Positions 40,895 to 49,908 are shown, numbered from the stretch's first letter. The stretch: DNA of 64,000 nt from Gemmatimonas sp. (GCF_031426495.1 NZ_JANPLK010000040.1:136283-200282), one strand, 5' to 3'. Made by a program: numbers and translations. Notes: generated from the letters alone by a model not told the origin.

Positions 40895-42103
40895 GTGCTC
40901 GCCATCCCGACTCCTCGCATCCATCAACGACTCAAGCAGGTGCTCGTCCTCGCCAGCGGCAGTGCGCTGGCGGCGATCATCCTGACCATGTGGGTCACCG
41001 AATACCTTCCCCCGTACCTCCGGTGGCCGCTCGTCGTGCTGCTGGTGGTCCTGGTGTCGATCGTGTGGGTCAGTGTGCTTCGACGACAAGTCGTCGAGCT
41101 GGTCGAGATTCCGCTGGCCCAATGTGTGGAAGCGGCCGAAGCGATTGCCGACGGCGACAACAGCCGCCGGGTGCCGGTCGGACAGACCCACGAGTTCGCG
41201 CAACTCGCCACCAGCATCAATCGCATGACCGAGCAGATGCTGGCGGCCACGCAGTCGCGGATGCGGATCGAGAAATTGGCGACCATGGGCCGCATCGCCG
41301 CCGGCATCTCGCACGAAATCGGCAATCCGTTGTCGGCCATCGCAAACTACGCGCACGTGCTGCGCATGCGCACCGCGGACGTGCCGGGTACCGCGGAACC
41401 GATCGACGCGCTCGAGCACGAGATCACGCGCATTGACCGCATCATGCGTGGGCTGCTCGATTACGCACGGCCGCGACGTCTCACGCCGAAGCCTATCGTG
41501 GTGGATGAGGTGATCGACGACGTCGTTCGGCTGCTCAACGATCAAGGGATCGTGCGCCGCTTCCGCGTGACGCGCGGGCTCGAAGCGCCCGAGGGCATCG
41601 TGTACGCCGAGCGGCATGACCTCGAGCAGGTCTTCGTGAACCTGCTGCTCAATGCGGTCGACGCCATGGATCGCGAGGGTGACGTGGTGATCAACAGTCG
41701 CATCAACGACGCCGAGTCGATTACGGAAGCGATCGACAAGCGCCGCACCGACCCGACGCCGCAGCGTTGGACGCACCGGCCCAGCAAGCGCGCGCTGGCC
41801 TGGCTCTCCCGCCCGGAGTCGCCGTCGCGCTTCCTGCAGATCGTCATGGCGGATTCGGGCACTGGCGTCGCGCCAGAAGACGAGGAGCGCATCTTCGAGC
41901 CGTTCTTCTCGACGAAGCAGCCGGGCAAGGGCACCGGACTGGGGCTCGCGATCGTGGCCAGTACGATCGAGAATCTTGGGGGTACGATCTGGGTGCAACG
42001 CGCGCGCGAAGGTGGTGCGGCGTTCGTGATTCTGCTGCCGCTGCATTCAGGATCGAGCGGGCTTCCGGCGCTCACGTCGGGCGAACGACCTGCGGTGGTA
42101 TGA
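40895..42103 (+). CDS. HAMP-containing NtrB-like histidine kinase inside the pilus locus
   Basis: 402 residues from GTG 40895. Two membrane helices at about 17-35 and 44-62 enclose only a few residues, so no real periplasmic sensor. HAMP linker about 63-118, HisKA with H140 (GISHEIGNPLSAI), and HATPase with N-box QVFVNLLLNAVDAM, ADSGTGV, and FFSTKQPGKGTGLGLAIV. An insert of about 45 residues lies inside the ATPase domain between N-box and G1 (SITEAIDKRRTDP to SRFLQI). It has the same kinase class as PilS but no adjacent regulator; it may also feed PilR or a distant regulator. Confidence 0.9.
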   Translation: MLAIPTPRIHQRLKQVLVLASGSALAAIILTMWVTEYLPPYLRWPLVVLLVVLVSIVWVSVLRRQVVELVEIPLAQCVEAAEAIADGDNSRRVPVGQTHEFAQLATSINRMTEQMLAATQSRMRIEKLATMGRIAAGISHEIGNPLSAIANYAHVLRMRTADVPGTAEPIDALEHEITRIDRIMRGLLDYARPRRLTPKPIVVDEVIDDVVRLLNDQGIVRRFRVTRGLEAPEGIVYAERHDLEQVFVNLLLNAVDAMDREGDVVINSRINDAESITEAIDKRRTDPTPQRWTHRPSKRALAWLSRPESPSRFLQIVMADSGTGVAPEDEERIFEPFFSTKQPGKGTGLGLAIVASTIENLGGTIWVQRAREGGAAFVILLPLHSGSSGLPALTSGERPAVV

Positions 42104-42160
42104 TCCAGCGCGCTCGATTTCGGTGACACCTCGGGGGCGTGGTCGCGCTACTGTGCGGCC

Positions 42161-42541
42161 ATGCCTTCCCCGATTCGCCCGCGTCGCGGGCATTTGCTTA
42201 TCGAGTGCCTCATGGCGCTCGTGCTGGTGGCGATCGCCAGTCTGGTGCTCGCGACCACGTCGGTTTCCATGGCCACGCTGGGCGACGATGCGCTCCAATT
42301 GGCCCGTGCCCAGCGTGAGCAGGCGAACGCCGCCGGGCGTGCGTTGCTGGCGCCGTGCGATACCGCTGCCGGCGGCGTGGCCATCACGCGGTGGCCGACG
42401 GCTCGACTGCGCGTCGATGAGGCCCTGACAAGCGACGGCGCGCTACATCGCAGTCGGGTCAACGTGCGTTGGATCGCGTCGGCGCTGGCCACTGATGCCT
42501 CGCGCGAGTTGCGCGTCAGCAGCGCGGCCCGGTGCCGATGA
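42161..42541 (+). CDS. Minor pilin, PilV/GspI type
   Basis: 126 residues. A prepilin leader MPSPIRPRRG precedes HLLIECLMALVLVAIASLVLA, a pilin N-helix with Glu at +5, although the first mature residue is His instead of the usual Phe/Met. The helix motif resembles PilV/GspI. The rest is short with a C-terminal Cys. It is the first of three minor-pilin-type genes that overlap each other, as in the fimU-pilVWX cluster of pseudomonads. Confidence 0.82.
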   Translation: MPSPIRPRRGHLLIECLMALVLVAIASLVLATTSVSMATLGDDALQLARAQREQANAAGRALLAPCDTAAGGVAITRWPTARLRVDEALTSDGALHRSRVNVRWIASALATDASRELRVSSAARCR

Positions 42542-43431
42542 GTCGCGGCGCGCGCCGTCGACGCGGAGGCTCGCTCGTGGAGCTGCTGGTTGCGCTCCCG
42601 ATCGCTGCGCTGCTCGCGGTCGCCGCGGCAGCCACGTTGATCGGCGCCTGGCGGCTGGCGCGCCGAGCCGAATCGTCGCAGGGCGGTGCTCGCGAACTGC
42701 GCCATGCGCAGGCCGCATTCGAAAGTGAGCTGCGGCCGCTGCGCGCCGGTGATATCCAGGTACTGAGTGACACGGCGATCGAGTTTGACGCACTCGTCGG
42801 TGCGGGCGTGGCGTGCGCGGCCGCCGTCGGGTTACCCGGCAGCAGCGATCGTGTGGAGATGGTGTCCGCGGACCCCACCGAGGCACGTGGCGTGTCGTGG
42901 GCAAGCAGCGTGCAGATCGGTGATGCGTTGTCATTGTGGCGTACGAACCCAGATAGTGTGTCGTCGCTCATCGAACACCGCACGACCGTGCGCGACATCA
43001 GCTGGGGGGCGGCGTGCAACGCCTCGCCCTGGATGGCCGGATGGGCCGATCGACGAACCGTGCGCCTCACTCTGACCGACGCGAGTCCGTCCGCGCTTGC
43101 GATCGGCGCGCCGGTCGCGGTGCATCGCCGCAGGCGACTGACACTGTATCGCAGCGGTGTCCTGTGGTACGTGGGCCGGCGCACACGAACCGGCGGTGTG
43201 TGGGATGTCGTCCAGCCTGTGGCGGGGCCGCTTTTATCGCCCACACAGCGCGGAATGACAGCACGACTGCTCGACGGCACCGGTACCCCCACGCTACGTA
43301 TCGCGGACGCCGCCGCCGTGCGCATCGAACTCCGCGCCGATCGCGCACCAGACGGGCGCACCGCAGCGCGTCGAGATACAGCTGCTTTTGAGGTGGTACT
43401 TCGGGCGGAAAGTGCGCAGCGCCGCCGCTGA
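42538..43431 (+). CDS. Minor pilin, PilW type
   Basis: 297 residues from ATG 42538, which overlaps the previous stop as ATGA (a GTG at 42532 is possible). A prepilin leader rich in Arg (MSRGARRRRGG) precedes SLVELLVALPIAALLAVAAAA with Glu at +4/+5. The large globular part (about 260 residues) matches the size and gene order of PilW. It probably joins the pilus-tip priming complex with its two neighbours. Confidence 0.82.
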   Translation: MSRGARRRRGGSLVELLVALPIAALLAVAAAATLIGAWRLARRAESSQGGARELRHAQAAFESELRPLRAGDIQVLSDTAIEFDALVGAGVACAAAVGLPGSSDRVEMVSADPTEARGVSWASSVQIGDALSLWRTNPDSVSSLIEHRTTVRDISWGAACNASPWMAGWADRRTVRLTLTDASPSALAIGAPVAVHRRRRLTLYRSGVLWYVGRRTRTGGVWDVVQPVAGPLLSPTQRGMTARLLDGTGTPTLRIADAAAVRIELRADRAPDGRTAARRDTAAFEVVLRAESAQRRR

Positions 43432-44464
43432 ACGCGCTCGGCGCGCCGGGTTCGTTCTGCCGTTCGTCGTGGTGGCGACGGCAATGGTCGCCGTCCTCGC
43501 GCTGGCGGCGATCAGCACGAGCTGGCGCGGGCATCGCGCTACGCGCTTGGCCGCCAACGGGGTGCGCGCACAGTTTGCCGGCGACGAAGGGGTGGCGCTG
43601 CAGCTCGATGCGTGGCCCGCCGACTCGCTGGCGGCACTGCCACCAGGCGCGACTATCTCGACGCGCCTGACGACGGCCGTGGGAGATAGCGTGCGCGTGA
43701 GGATCACCCGCACGCACCCGCTGGCCGCGTGGTTGACGGCTGATGTGGCACTCGAGCCACGAGGGACGCCCGGCCTTGTCCGACGACACGTGACTCGCGT
43801 CGTGTCGCTCGAGCCGCCGGTACTGCCCATCGTTGGCGCACTCACCGCGATCGCCGCCGTGTACGGACAGGATCCAACCACGATCGACGGACGCGACTTC
43901 GCCGATGGCAGCGATGCGTGCGGGGCATTGCGCGACACCCTCTCGCTCGTACCGGTGGCCTCGAGTGCGCTACGCGCGTCGGGCGGCGGAACATGGACGA
44001 CCCTTCCGGCGTCACAGACGCTCGCGGATACCGCAGCGGTGCGTGCGACGTTCGAGCGGGCGTGGCTCTCCCTGAGGGCCCGGAGCCCTGTCCGCGTATC
44101 GGATTCCACGCCGCAGCTGTTGACGGCGTCACGCGGCTGGCATGCCCTGTTACTCGATGGGCCGGTCGTCACCGTGCGGGCGCCGTCGGAATGGCGCGGC
44201 CTGCTCGCGGTGAACGGTGATCTCGTCGTGTCGGGACGGCTCGACGTCGAGGGCGTCGTGGTGGTGCGCGGACACCTCGACGTGCGCGGCGCGGCGCTCC
44301 GCATTCGCGGTGCGCTCATCGTCGCGTCACTCGGACATCCCTCGGTGCAACTCGGCGACCAGACCGCACTGCGATACGATCGCTGCGCCGTACAGCTGGC
44401 ATTAGCCACGATCGCGGTGCCACGCGCGCAGCCATTCTCACGCTGGTATTCGCCGTTGCACTGA
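43412..44464 (+). CDS. Minor pilin-like protein, PilX type
   Basis: About 350 residues from GTG 43412 (TTG 43388 is an alternative), overlapping the previous gene by 20 bases. N-terminal pattern RRAGFVLPFVVVATAMVAVLALAA is that of PilX/GspK, which lack the Glu at +5 (Pro-Phe here). The C-terminal part (about 235-330) has a run of short Val/Gly strands (AVNGDLVVSGRLDVEGVVVV, RGHLDVRGAALRIRGALI) suggesting a parallel beta-helix or bactofilin-like repeat, unusual for a minor pilin. It ends the minor-pilin operon; a 220-base gap follows before pilM. Confidence 0.75.
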   Translation: MRSAAAERARRAGFVLPFVVVATAMVAVLALAAISTSWRGHRATRLAANGVRAQFAGDEGVALQLDAWPADSLAALPPGATISTRLTTAVGDSVRVRITRTHPLAAWLTADVALEPRGTPGLVRRHVTRVVSLEPPVLPIVGALTAIAAVYGQDPTTIDGRDFADGSDACGALRDTLSLVPVASSALRASGGGTWTTLPASQTLADTAAVRATFERAWLSLRARSPVRVSDSTPQLLTASRGWHALLLDGPVVTVRAPSEWRGLLAVNGDLVVSGRLDVEGVVVVRGHLDVRGAALRIRGALIVASLGHPSVQLGDQTALRYDRCAVQLALATIAVPRAQPFSRWYSPLH

Positions 44465-44543
44465 CCGTTGAGCGGTCAGAACGCCCGATTGCGAAGGATC
44501 CGAGAACGGGCCGGCACTGTCACGGTGTGGGCAGTCGTACCGG

Positions 44544-44583
44544 CCGTTCCCCTAGTAGAGGGCGTTACCTCGTGAGGGGACGG
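44544..44583 (+). terminator. Hairpin in the gap before pilM
   Basis: Outer arms 44544-44553 and 44575-44583 (ccgttcccct against aggggacgg, one bulged base) enclose an inner gagg/cctc stem. It is followed by tcgttt. It may end the minor-pilin transcript or structure the pilM leader. The rest of 44465-44687 shows no gene or sigma-54 site. Confidence 0.5.
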
Positions 44584-44687
44584 TCGTTTGAAGGATGACA
44601 TGCCCGGTGAAGGCAGGTCAATCTGTCCCCTCGGTGCGCTCAGCGCCGAACGGCAGCGTCCAAACCACCAGAACAACCCCTACAGCC

Positions 44688-45731
44688 ATGGCGCTCTTCG
44701 GCCGAAAGAAAATCACCGTCGGACTCGATGTCGGTTCTGGTCTTGTGAAGGCAGTGGTCATCGACCACAGCGGACCCACGCCGGAGCTCGTCAAAGTCGT
44801 CATCACGCCGCTCAACGACACGGCAATTGTCGAAGGCGAAGTGATGGATCACGGCATCGTCGCCGATGCGATCCGCCAGACGCTCGAAGCGACCGGCGTG
44901 AAGACGAAGAGTCTCGTGGCGGCCGTGGGCGGACGCGACGTGATTGTCAAGAAGATCTCGATCGAGCGGGTGAAGGAAGCGCAGGCGCGTGAGCTGATGC
45001 GGTGGGAAGCTGAACAGCACGTGCCGTTCGACATGGACTCCGTCGAACTCGACTTCCAGGTGCTCGATCCGGACGGTGACGGTCTCGACATGAGCGTGCT
45101 GCTCGTCGCGGCGAAGCGCGATCTGGTGGAAGCGAAGCGACATCTCCTCGAGGATGCCGGGTTTCCGCCCTCGGTAATCGATGTCGACGCCTTCGCCCTG
45201 CACAATGCGTTCGAAGCGAATCATCCCGATGCCATGAACGGCACGGTCGCGCTGCTCAACATCGGTAACGAGCAGACGAACCTCAACATCCTCGACGAGG
45301 GCGTGCCCATTCTGACGCGTGATCTCGGCGTCGGCACGCGTCGCTTCCGCGAGGATGTGCAGCGCGAGCACGGCATCAGCGGGGAAGAGGCCGAAGACAT
45401 GCTGCGCGGCTTCGATCGCTCGGCCTTGCTCGACGGTACCATCGCCATGCGCGGCGAAGAACTGGCGGTCGGCCTCGAGCGCGCGGCCACATTCCTCGCG
45501 TCATCGTCACGCAACTTCGGCCAGATCCGCGCGGTGTACGCGTGCGGCGGTGGGTCGCGCGTGCCGGGCCTGCTGGCGTGGCTGTCCGATCGCCTGCGCA
45601 TTCCGGTTCAGCCGGCCAACGCTCTCGCCCGCATCACCGTGCGTGAGGGCGCGTTGGAGTTCCTGTCCACCGATGAAGTCGCCCCGCTGCTGATGCTGCC
45701 GGTGGGACTCGCGCTCCGCGCCGCGGCCTGA
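44688..45731 (+). CDS. pilM: Type IV pilus assembly ATPase-fold protein PilM
   Basis: 347 residues from ATG 44688; the frame is open to 44595 but only from here does the PilM fold begin. Actin-like ATPase landmarks: GLDVGSGLVKAVVI (phosphate 1), VALLNIGNEQTNLNIL (phosphate 2), CGGGSRVPGLLAWL (adenosine loop), plus the inserted PilM-specific domain (IVKKISIERVKEAQARELMRWEAEQHVPFDMD). PilM is cytoplasmic and binds the N-terminal tail of PilN, linking the motor platform to the periplasmic alignment complex. It heads pilMNOPQ. Confidence 0.97.
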   Translation: MALFGRKKITVGLDVGSGLVKAVVIDHSGPTPELVKVVITPLNDTAIVEGEVMDHGIVADAIRQTLEATGVKTKSLVAAVGGRDVIVKKISIERVKEAQARELMRWEAEQHVPFDMDSVELDFQVLDPDGDGLDMSVLLVAAKRDLVEAKRHLLEDAGFPPSVIDVDAFALHNAFEANHPDAMNGTVALLNIGNEQTNLNILDEGVPILTRDLGVGTRRFREDVQREHGISGEEAEDMLRGFDRSALLDGTIAMRGEELAVGLERAATFLASSSRNFGQIRAVYACGGGSRVPGLLAWLSDRLRIPVQPANALARITVREGALEFLSTDEVAPLLMLPVGLALRAAA

Positions 45732-45742
45732 GGAATCCGACC

Positions 45743-46498
45743 ATGATGCTCCAAATCAATCTCCTCCCGGGCTCGAAGAAGACATCGCGCGGTGTCGGCA
45801 GTCTCGCCGGCTCGCTCGGGTCCATCGGTGCGTCGGTGCGCGATCCGTGGCTCGTGGGCGCGGCCGGTGCCGTCGTCGTCGCCTTCGCTGCCGTCGGTCT
45901 CCTGTTCACCGCGCAGAACGCGCGCGCCGGCGAAGTCACGGAGAAGCTCGATCGCGCGGTGCGCGATTCGACGCGCTACTCCAAGGTGCTCGACGCGCGC
46001 CGCAAGCTCACCGCCGAGCGTGACTCGGTGCAGCGTCAGCTGCAGATCATCCGCACGATCGACGAGAACCGCTACAACTGGGCGCACATTCTCGATGAGA
46101 TCAGCCGCGCGCTGCCGGCCTACACGTGGCTGACCACGCTCGAGCAGACGAGCAAGGCGCCGCTGCCGCCCGGCGCCGACACGCTCGCCGGGGTCACCAC
46201 ACCGGTGCCGGCCACGGCAGCCGCGAAGGCGAAGAAGGCGGCGGTGGTGCAGGACACCATCGAGGTCCATCCGCCGCTCACCTTCCGCGTTGTCGGACAG
46301 ACGGTCGACATCCAAGCGCTCACGATGTTCATGCGGCAGATGGAGAGTTCGCCGTTCATCCAGCGGGTCTCGCTGAGCAAGTCGGAGATCGTCATCGTCG
46401 AAGGCAAGGATGTAACGCAGTTCGAATTGTCGGCGGAGTACGAAGTGCCGCCTCCGGGTGTGGTGCGGACCTCGCCCCTCGTCGTTCCCGTGCGCTGA
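45743..46498 (+). CDS. pilN: Type IV pilus inner-membrane protein PilN
   Basis: 251 residues. The N-terminal MLQINLLPGSKK is the conserved PilM-binding motif. One membrane helix lies at about 36-56 (LVGAAGAVVVAFAAVGLLF), then a periplasmic coiled coil (about 60-105, EVTEKLDRAVRDSTRYSKVL) and a ferredoxin-like domain. An Ala/Lys/Pro-rich insert (about 140-172) interrupts the periplasmic part, making it longer than the ~200-residue norm. It pairs with PilO. It lies 11 bases after pilM. Confidence 0.95.
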   Translation: MMLQINLLPGSKKTSRGVGSLAGSLGSIGASVRDPWLVGAAGAVVVAFAAVGLLFTAQNARAGEVTEKLDRAVRDSTRYSKVLDARRKLTAERDSVQRQLQIIRTIDENRYNWAHILDEISRALPAYTWLTTLEQTSKAPLPPGADTLAGVTTPVPATAAAKAKKAAVVQDTIEVHPPLTFRVVGQTVDIQALTMFMRQMESSPFIQRVSLSKSEIVIVEGKDVTQFELSAEYEVPPPGVVRTSPLVVPVR

Positions 46499-46510
46499 CC
46501 CGAGATAACA

Positions 46511-47134
46511 ATGGCACTCCTTCCTCAGACCCAGCGCGATCAGATCAAGCTGCTGATCGGCTTCGCGGCCCTCGCCCTCGCCGCGGCGTACTACATCTAT
46601 CCGTATGCCGCCCGCGAAGAGCAGCTCGCGTCCGACATCACCCGCGTCGCGGAGCTCGAAGACGCCAATCAGCGCGCTGCGCGCGAGTTCGCGTCGGGCA
46701 GCATCGAGAACCTGCGTGTCCAGGCGGCGGAGAATCGTTCCGCGCTGCTGGTCATGCGACGCCTCGTGCCCACTGGCAACGAAGTGCCGGCGCTTCTCGA
46801 AGAGGTCAGCACGGCGGCCCGCCGCGCCGGTCTCGACGTCGGCGGCGTGACGCCCGAGCCGGTCATCCTCGGTGAGCGCTTCGATACGTACCGCTACACC
46901 GTCACCATCATCGGTGGCTACCACCAGTTCGGCGAGTTCCTCGCCAACGTCGGTTCGCTGGCGCGCATCGTGGCGCCGGTGAACTTCTCGATCGTCGCCG
47001 GCTCGGGCGCCAACGCCCCGCGCAACGCGATCAAGACGTCGGAAAAGGGCGCGCTCGCCTCCACGATCACGCTGCAGACCTACGTCGAGAAGACGACGCC
47101 GGCCAAGCCCGCCGCCAAGGAGCGTTCGTCATGA
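46511..47134 (+). CDS. pilO: Type IV pilus inner-membrane protein PilO
   Basis: 207 residues. A short cytoplasmic start is followed by a helix at about 13-30 (LLIGFAALALAAAYYIYPYA), a coiled coil (EEQLASDITRVAELEDANQRAA), and a periplasmic ferredoxin-like domain with VPALLEEVSTAARRAGL and YHQFGEFLANVGSLARIV, both characteristic of PilO. Its stop overlaps pilP as ATGA. Confidence 0.95.
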   Translation: MALLPQTQRDQIKLLIGFAALALAAAYYIYPYAAREEQLASDITRVAELEDANQRAAREFASGSIENLRVQAAENRSALLVMRRLVPTGNEVPALLEEVSTAARRAGLDVGGVTPEPVILGERFDTYRYTVTIIGGYHQFGEFLANVGSLARIVAPVNFSIVAGSGANAPRNAIKTSEKGALASTITLQTYVEKTTPAKPAAKERSS

Positions 47135-47640
47135 AGCGCCTCACCATTGTCGTCGCCACGCTCGCGCTCAGTGCTGCCGCGCTGACCGCCGATGCGCAGC
47201 AGTCGGTTCGCCCCACCCCGGCCCGCACCGTGTCCGGCGAGTCCGCCGGCACCGTCGGGCCCAGTGCCTCGCCGAAGAAGACGGCGGGCATGCCGACCGA
47301 GATCACGCTGCAGCGCGAAACCTTCGCGTATAGCGGTGGCGGACGGCGCGATCCCTACAAGTCGCTCATGAGCAGCAGTGATGTGCGTCCGCTGCTCAGC
47401 GATCTGCGTCTCACCGCCGTGGCGTTCGACCCCGTCGGCGCCGGCAGCAACTCGGTCGCCATCCTGCGCGACACGTATTCGAAGCAGCAGTACCGCGTGC
47501 GCGTCGGTCAGCAGCTCGGACGGCTGCGCGTATCCGCCATTCGACAGAAAGCCGTGCAGTTCACCATCGAAGAATTCGGATTTAACCGGCAGGAAACGCT
47601 GCCACTCAGCAGCGACACGACGAAAGTGAGGAACCCATGA
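47131..47640 (+). CDS. pilP: Type IV pilus protein PilP
   Basis: 169 residues. The signal peptide (about 1-23) ends TADAQ with no lipobox Cys, so unlike the Pseudomonas and Neisseria proteins this PilP is probably not a lipoprotein. The family motif RDPYKSLM and a small beta-sandwich (LRLTAVAFDPVGAGSNSVAIL, YRVRVGQQLGRLRVSAI) that docks onto the PilQ N0 domain are present. Its stop overlaps pilQ as ATGA. Confidence 0.92.
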   Translation: MKRLTIVVATLALSAAALTADAQQSVRPTPARTVSGESAGTVGPSASPKKTAGMPTEITLQRETFAYSGGGRRDPYKSLMSSSDVRPLLSDLRLTAVAFDPVGAGSNSVAILRDTYSKQQYRVRVGQQLGRLRVSAIRQKAVQFTIEEFGFNRQETLPLSSDTTKVRNP

Positions 47641-49886
47641 TGGGACCGACGACCGTTGCAGTGATCTCCGCGCTCCTGGCCCCCGGCGCGCTCGCGCTGG
47701 CCCACGTGAACGCCCCCGCAGATGGATATGCGGGATACACTGCCCCCTCGGCCCATGTGGCCATCACCTCACCAACTGACGTGCCGACGCGTGGACGCGT
47801 CCTCGGCATCGCCGTCGCCCCGGCGTCGGCGGGTGCCGACATCGTCCTCGCCATCGATTCGAGCGTCACGCTCAAGCACTTCACGCTCGATAATCCGTCC
47901 CGCATCGTCGTGGATCTCGGTGGCGCAAATCTGGCCATTCGCTCCAACTACGACGGTAAAGCTCGTGGGCCGGTGCGCAACCTGCGCCTGTCGCAGTACC
48001 GCGCCGATACCGTCCGCCTGGTCATCGATCTGGACGGCTCGCGCAGTTACACCGTCGTCCGCGAAGGCGGCTCGGTGCGCATTGCCTTGAGCGCACCGGC
48101 CGTCGCGTTCGCTCGCTGGGGTTCCAACAACATCGGCGGCGAGTTGTCGTCGCAGGTCGCGGCCGGACGCCTCGAGCATCCGGCACCTTCGGCCGCGGTC
48201 GTCGCGCCGGTGGCCGCGCCGGTCGAGGCCAAGCCGATTGAAGCCAAGCCGGTCGAGGTCAAGCCGGTGGAAGTGAAGCAGGTCGAGACGCCCATCGTGA
48301 AGGCCGGCCCACAGCCGGTGGTGCTCGATGATCACTCAGGCGATCCGCTTACGGCCCGCACGCCGGCGACGGTCTCGTCGATGGCCGCCGCGCGCCGGCA
48401 GCAGCAGAAGCCGCGCATCACGGTCAGCTACGATGGCACGAACATCCGCGACGTGATTGCCGCCTTCGCCACCTTCTCAGGACGCACGATCGTCGTCGGC
48501 AAGGATGTGTCGGGAGACGTCACTGCCGATATCGCCGACAAGCCGTGGGACGTTGCCCTCCAGGCCATCCTGCAGGCGCAGGGGCTCGCCGCCACCGAAG
48601 ATGCCAGCGGCATCATCACGGTCGATAGCTACCGCAATCTCGCCACGAATCAGGCCCTCGAGCCGCTTGTGACGCAGATCGTCGACATCAATTACTCGAA
48701 GGCTGCAGTGCTGCGCGGTACCGTGCAGCAGCTGCTCGCCCGTGATTGTACCGGATTGACCACGATGGCCACTGGCCGTGACATGGGCATGCCGATGAAT
48801 CAAGGTGGCGGTGGCAGCGGTGGTCAGCAAGATCAGACCGCCGGTCAGGGCTGCGTCGTTCGCGGCTCGGTGGCTGCCGACAGCGCGACCAACAAACTGA
48901 TCATCACCGAAGTGCCGTCGCGTTTGCCGGAAATCGTGGCTCGCGTTCAGCAGCTCGACGTCCGCACGCCGCAGGTCGCGATCAAGGCGAAAATCATCTT
49001 CGTGAATCGCACCGGCATTACGGACATCGGACTCGCCTACGATCTGGGCACCGGGAACAAGCAGTTCTTCCAGCAGCTCGTGCCGCGCATCGATCCGAAC
49101 ACGCTGACCGCGGTTGATACCGACGGCGACGGCGTGCCGGATGCGACCGGTGGTGGCAAGGCCTACGAAGGACCGGCCCGTATCGCGCTCGGCGGCAATG
49201 CCCTCGCCGGTATCGCCAACGCGAACAACGCCATTAAGCCGAACGCGCTCAATCTGATCTACAGCACGGCACTCGGTCGCTATCAGCTCACTGCGTTCCT
49301 CAACGCGCTGCAGACCTCGTCGCTGGCTGATGTGCAGTCGGAGCCCAGCATCACGATCCTGAACAATCGCAGCGCCGAGATCTTCGTTGGACAGGAAATC
49401 CCGATCCGCGTGATCGACGCGAGCTCGGGTGGCGGCGGTCAGGGCGGTGGCGGCGGTGGCGGCGGTGGTGGCGGCGGACAGGGCCAGCCCAACGCGGCGG
49501 CGTTCTTCCCCCGCGCCACGGTATCGAAGGAAGAAGCCGGTATCAAGCTCTCCGTGACCCCGCAGATCACCAACAATCGCATGGTGCTCCTCAACATCAA
49601 GGCGGAGAACTCGAGTGCGGAAATCGCGGCCACCGACGTGGGCGTGATCTTCAACCGCCAGCGTGCCGAATCGCAGGTGCTCGTGGCGGATGGCGAGGCG
49701 GCCGTGATCGGCGGCCTGACCGTCACCGAGACCAACCGCTTCCGCAGTGGCATTCCGATTCTCATGAATCTCCCGTTCGTCGGTCGCTTGTTCTCGCAGA
49801 ACTCCAAGAACGAAACGAAGCGCGACCTGCTCATCCTGGTGACCCCGCACATCCTGGATGATGGCGCGATCCCGCCGAGCCGCTGA
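47637..49886 (+). CDS. pilQ: Type IV pilus secretin PilQ
   Basis: 749 residues. Order: signal-like N-terminus, AMIN peptidoglycan-binding domain (about 60-150, VTLKHFTLDNPSRIVVDLGG), a Val/Lys/Pro/Glu repeat linker (196-215), N0/STN domain (about 260-330, ISVSYD-like ITVSYDGTNIRDVIAAFA), N1/secretin_N with KLIITEVPSRLPEIVARVQQLD, then the secretin barrel (IKAKIIFVNRTGITDIGLAYDL onward) ending GLTVTETNRFRSGIPILMNLPFVGRLF. Two Gly/Gln-rich inserts are notable: about 385-400 and a run of 12 Gly at 603-614 within the secretin domain. It forms the outer-membrane pore for the pilus. Confidence 0.96.
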   Translation: MMGPTTVAVISALLAPGALALAHVNAPADGYAGYTAPSAHVAITSPTDVPTRGRVLGIAVAPASAGADIVLAIDSSVTLKHFTLDNPSRIVVDLGGANLAIRSNYDGKARGPVRNLRLSQYRADTVRLVIDLDGSRSYTVVREGGSVRIALSAPAVAFARWGSNNIGGELSSQVAAGRLEHPAPSAAVVAPVAAPVEAKPIEAKPVEVKPVEVKQVETPIVKAGPQPVVLDDHSGDPLTARTPATVSSMAAARRQQQKPRITVSYDGTNIRDVIAAFATFSGRTIVVGKDVSGDVTADIADKPWDVALQAILQAQGLAATEDASGIITVDSYRNLATNQALEPLVTQIVDINYSKAAVLRGTVQQLLARDCTGLTTMATGRDMGMPMNQGGGGSGGQQDQTAGQGCVVRGSVAADSATNKLIITEVPSRLPEIVARVQQLDVRTPQVAIKAKIIFVNRTGITDIGLAYDLGTGNKQFFQQLVPRIDPNTLTAVDTDGDGVPDATGGGKAYEGPARIALGGNALAGIANANNAIKPNALNLIYSTALGRYQLTAFLNALQTSSLADVQSEPSITILNNRSAEIFVGQEIPIRVIDASSGGGGQGGGGGGGGGGGGQGQPNAAAFFPRATVSKEEAGIKLSVTPQITNNRMVLLNIKAENSSAEIAATDVGVIFNRQRAESQVLVADGEAAVIGGLTVTETNRFRSGIPILMNLPFVGRLFSQNSKNETKRDLLILVTPHILDDGAIPPSR
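48222..48281 (+). repeat. Four 15-bp units encoding the VExKP linker of PilQ
   Basis: Units at 48222-48236, 48237-48251, 48252-48266 and 48267-48281 encode VEAKP, IEAKP, VEVKP and VEVKQ. They lie between the AMIN domain and the N0 domain, a flexible linker where length change is likely tolerated. Confidence 0.88.
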
Positions 49887-49908
49887 CGCAACGAGGACTC
49901 ACATACTC

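Noticed and set aside
40388..42046. Long minus-strand frame across pilin 3 and the HAMP kinase
   Set aside because: His/Arg/Asp-rich composition typical of the antisense of GC-rich genes; both plus-strand genes are clear.
44544..44583. Structured region before pilM as a c-di-GMP or other riboswitch
   Set aside because: It forms a simple nested hairpin without the conserved cores of known riboswitch classes that I can recognise.
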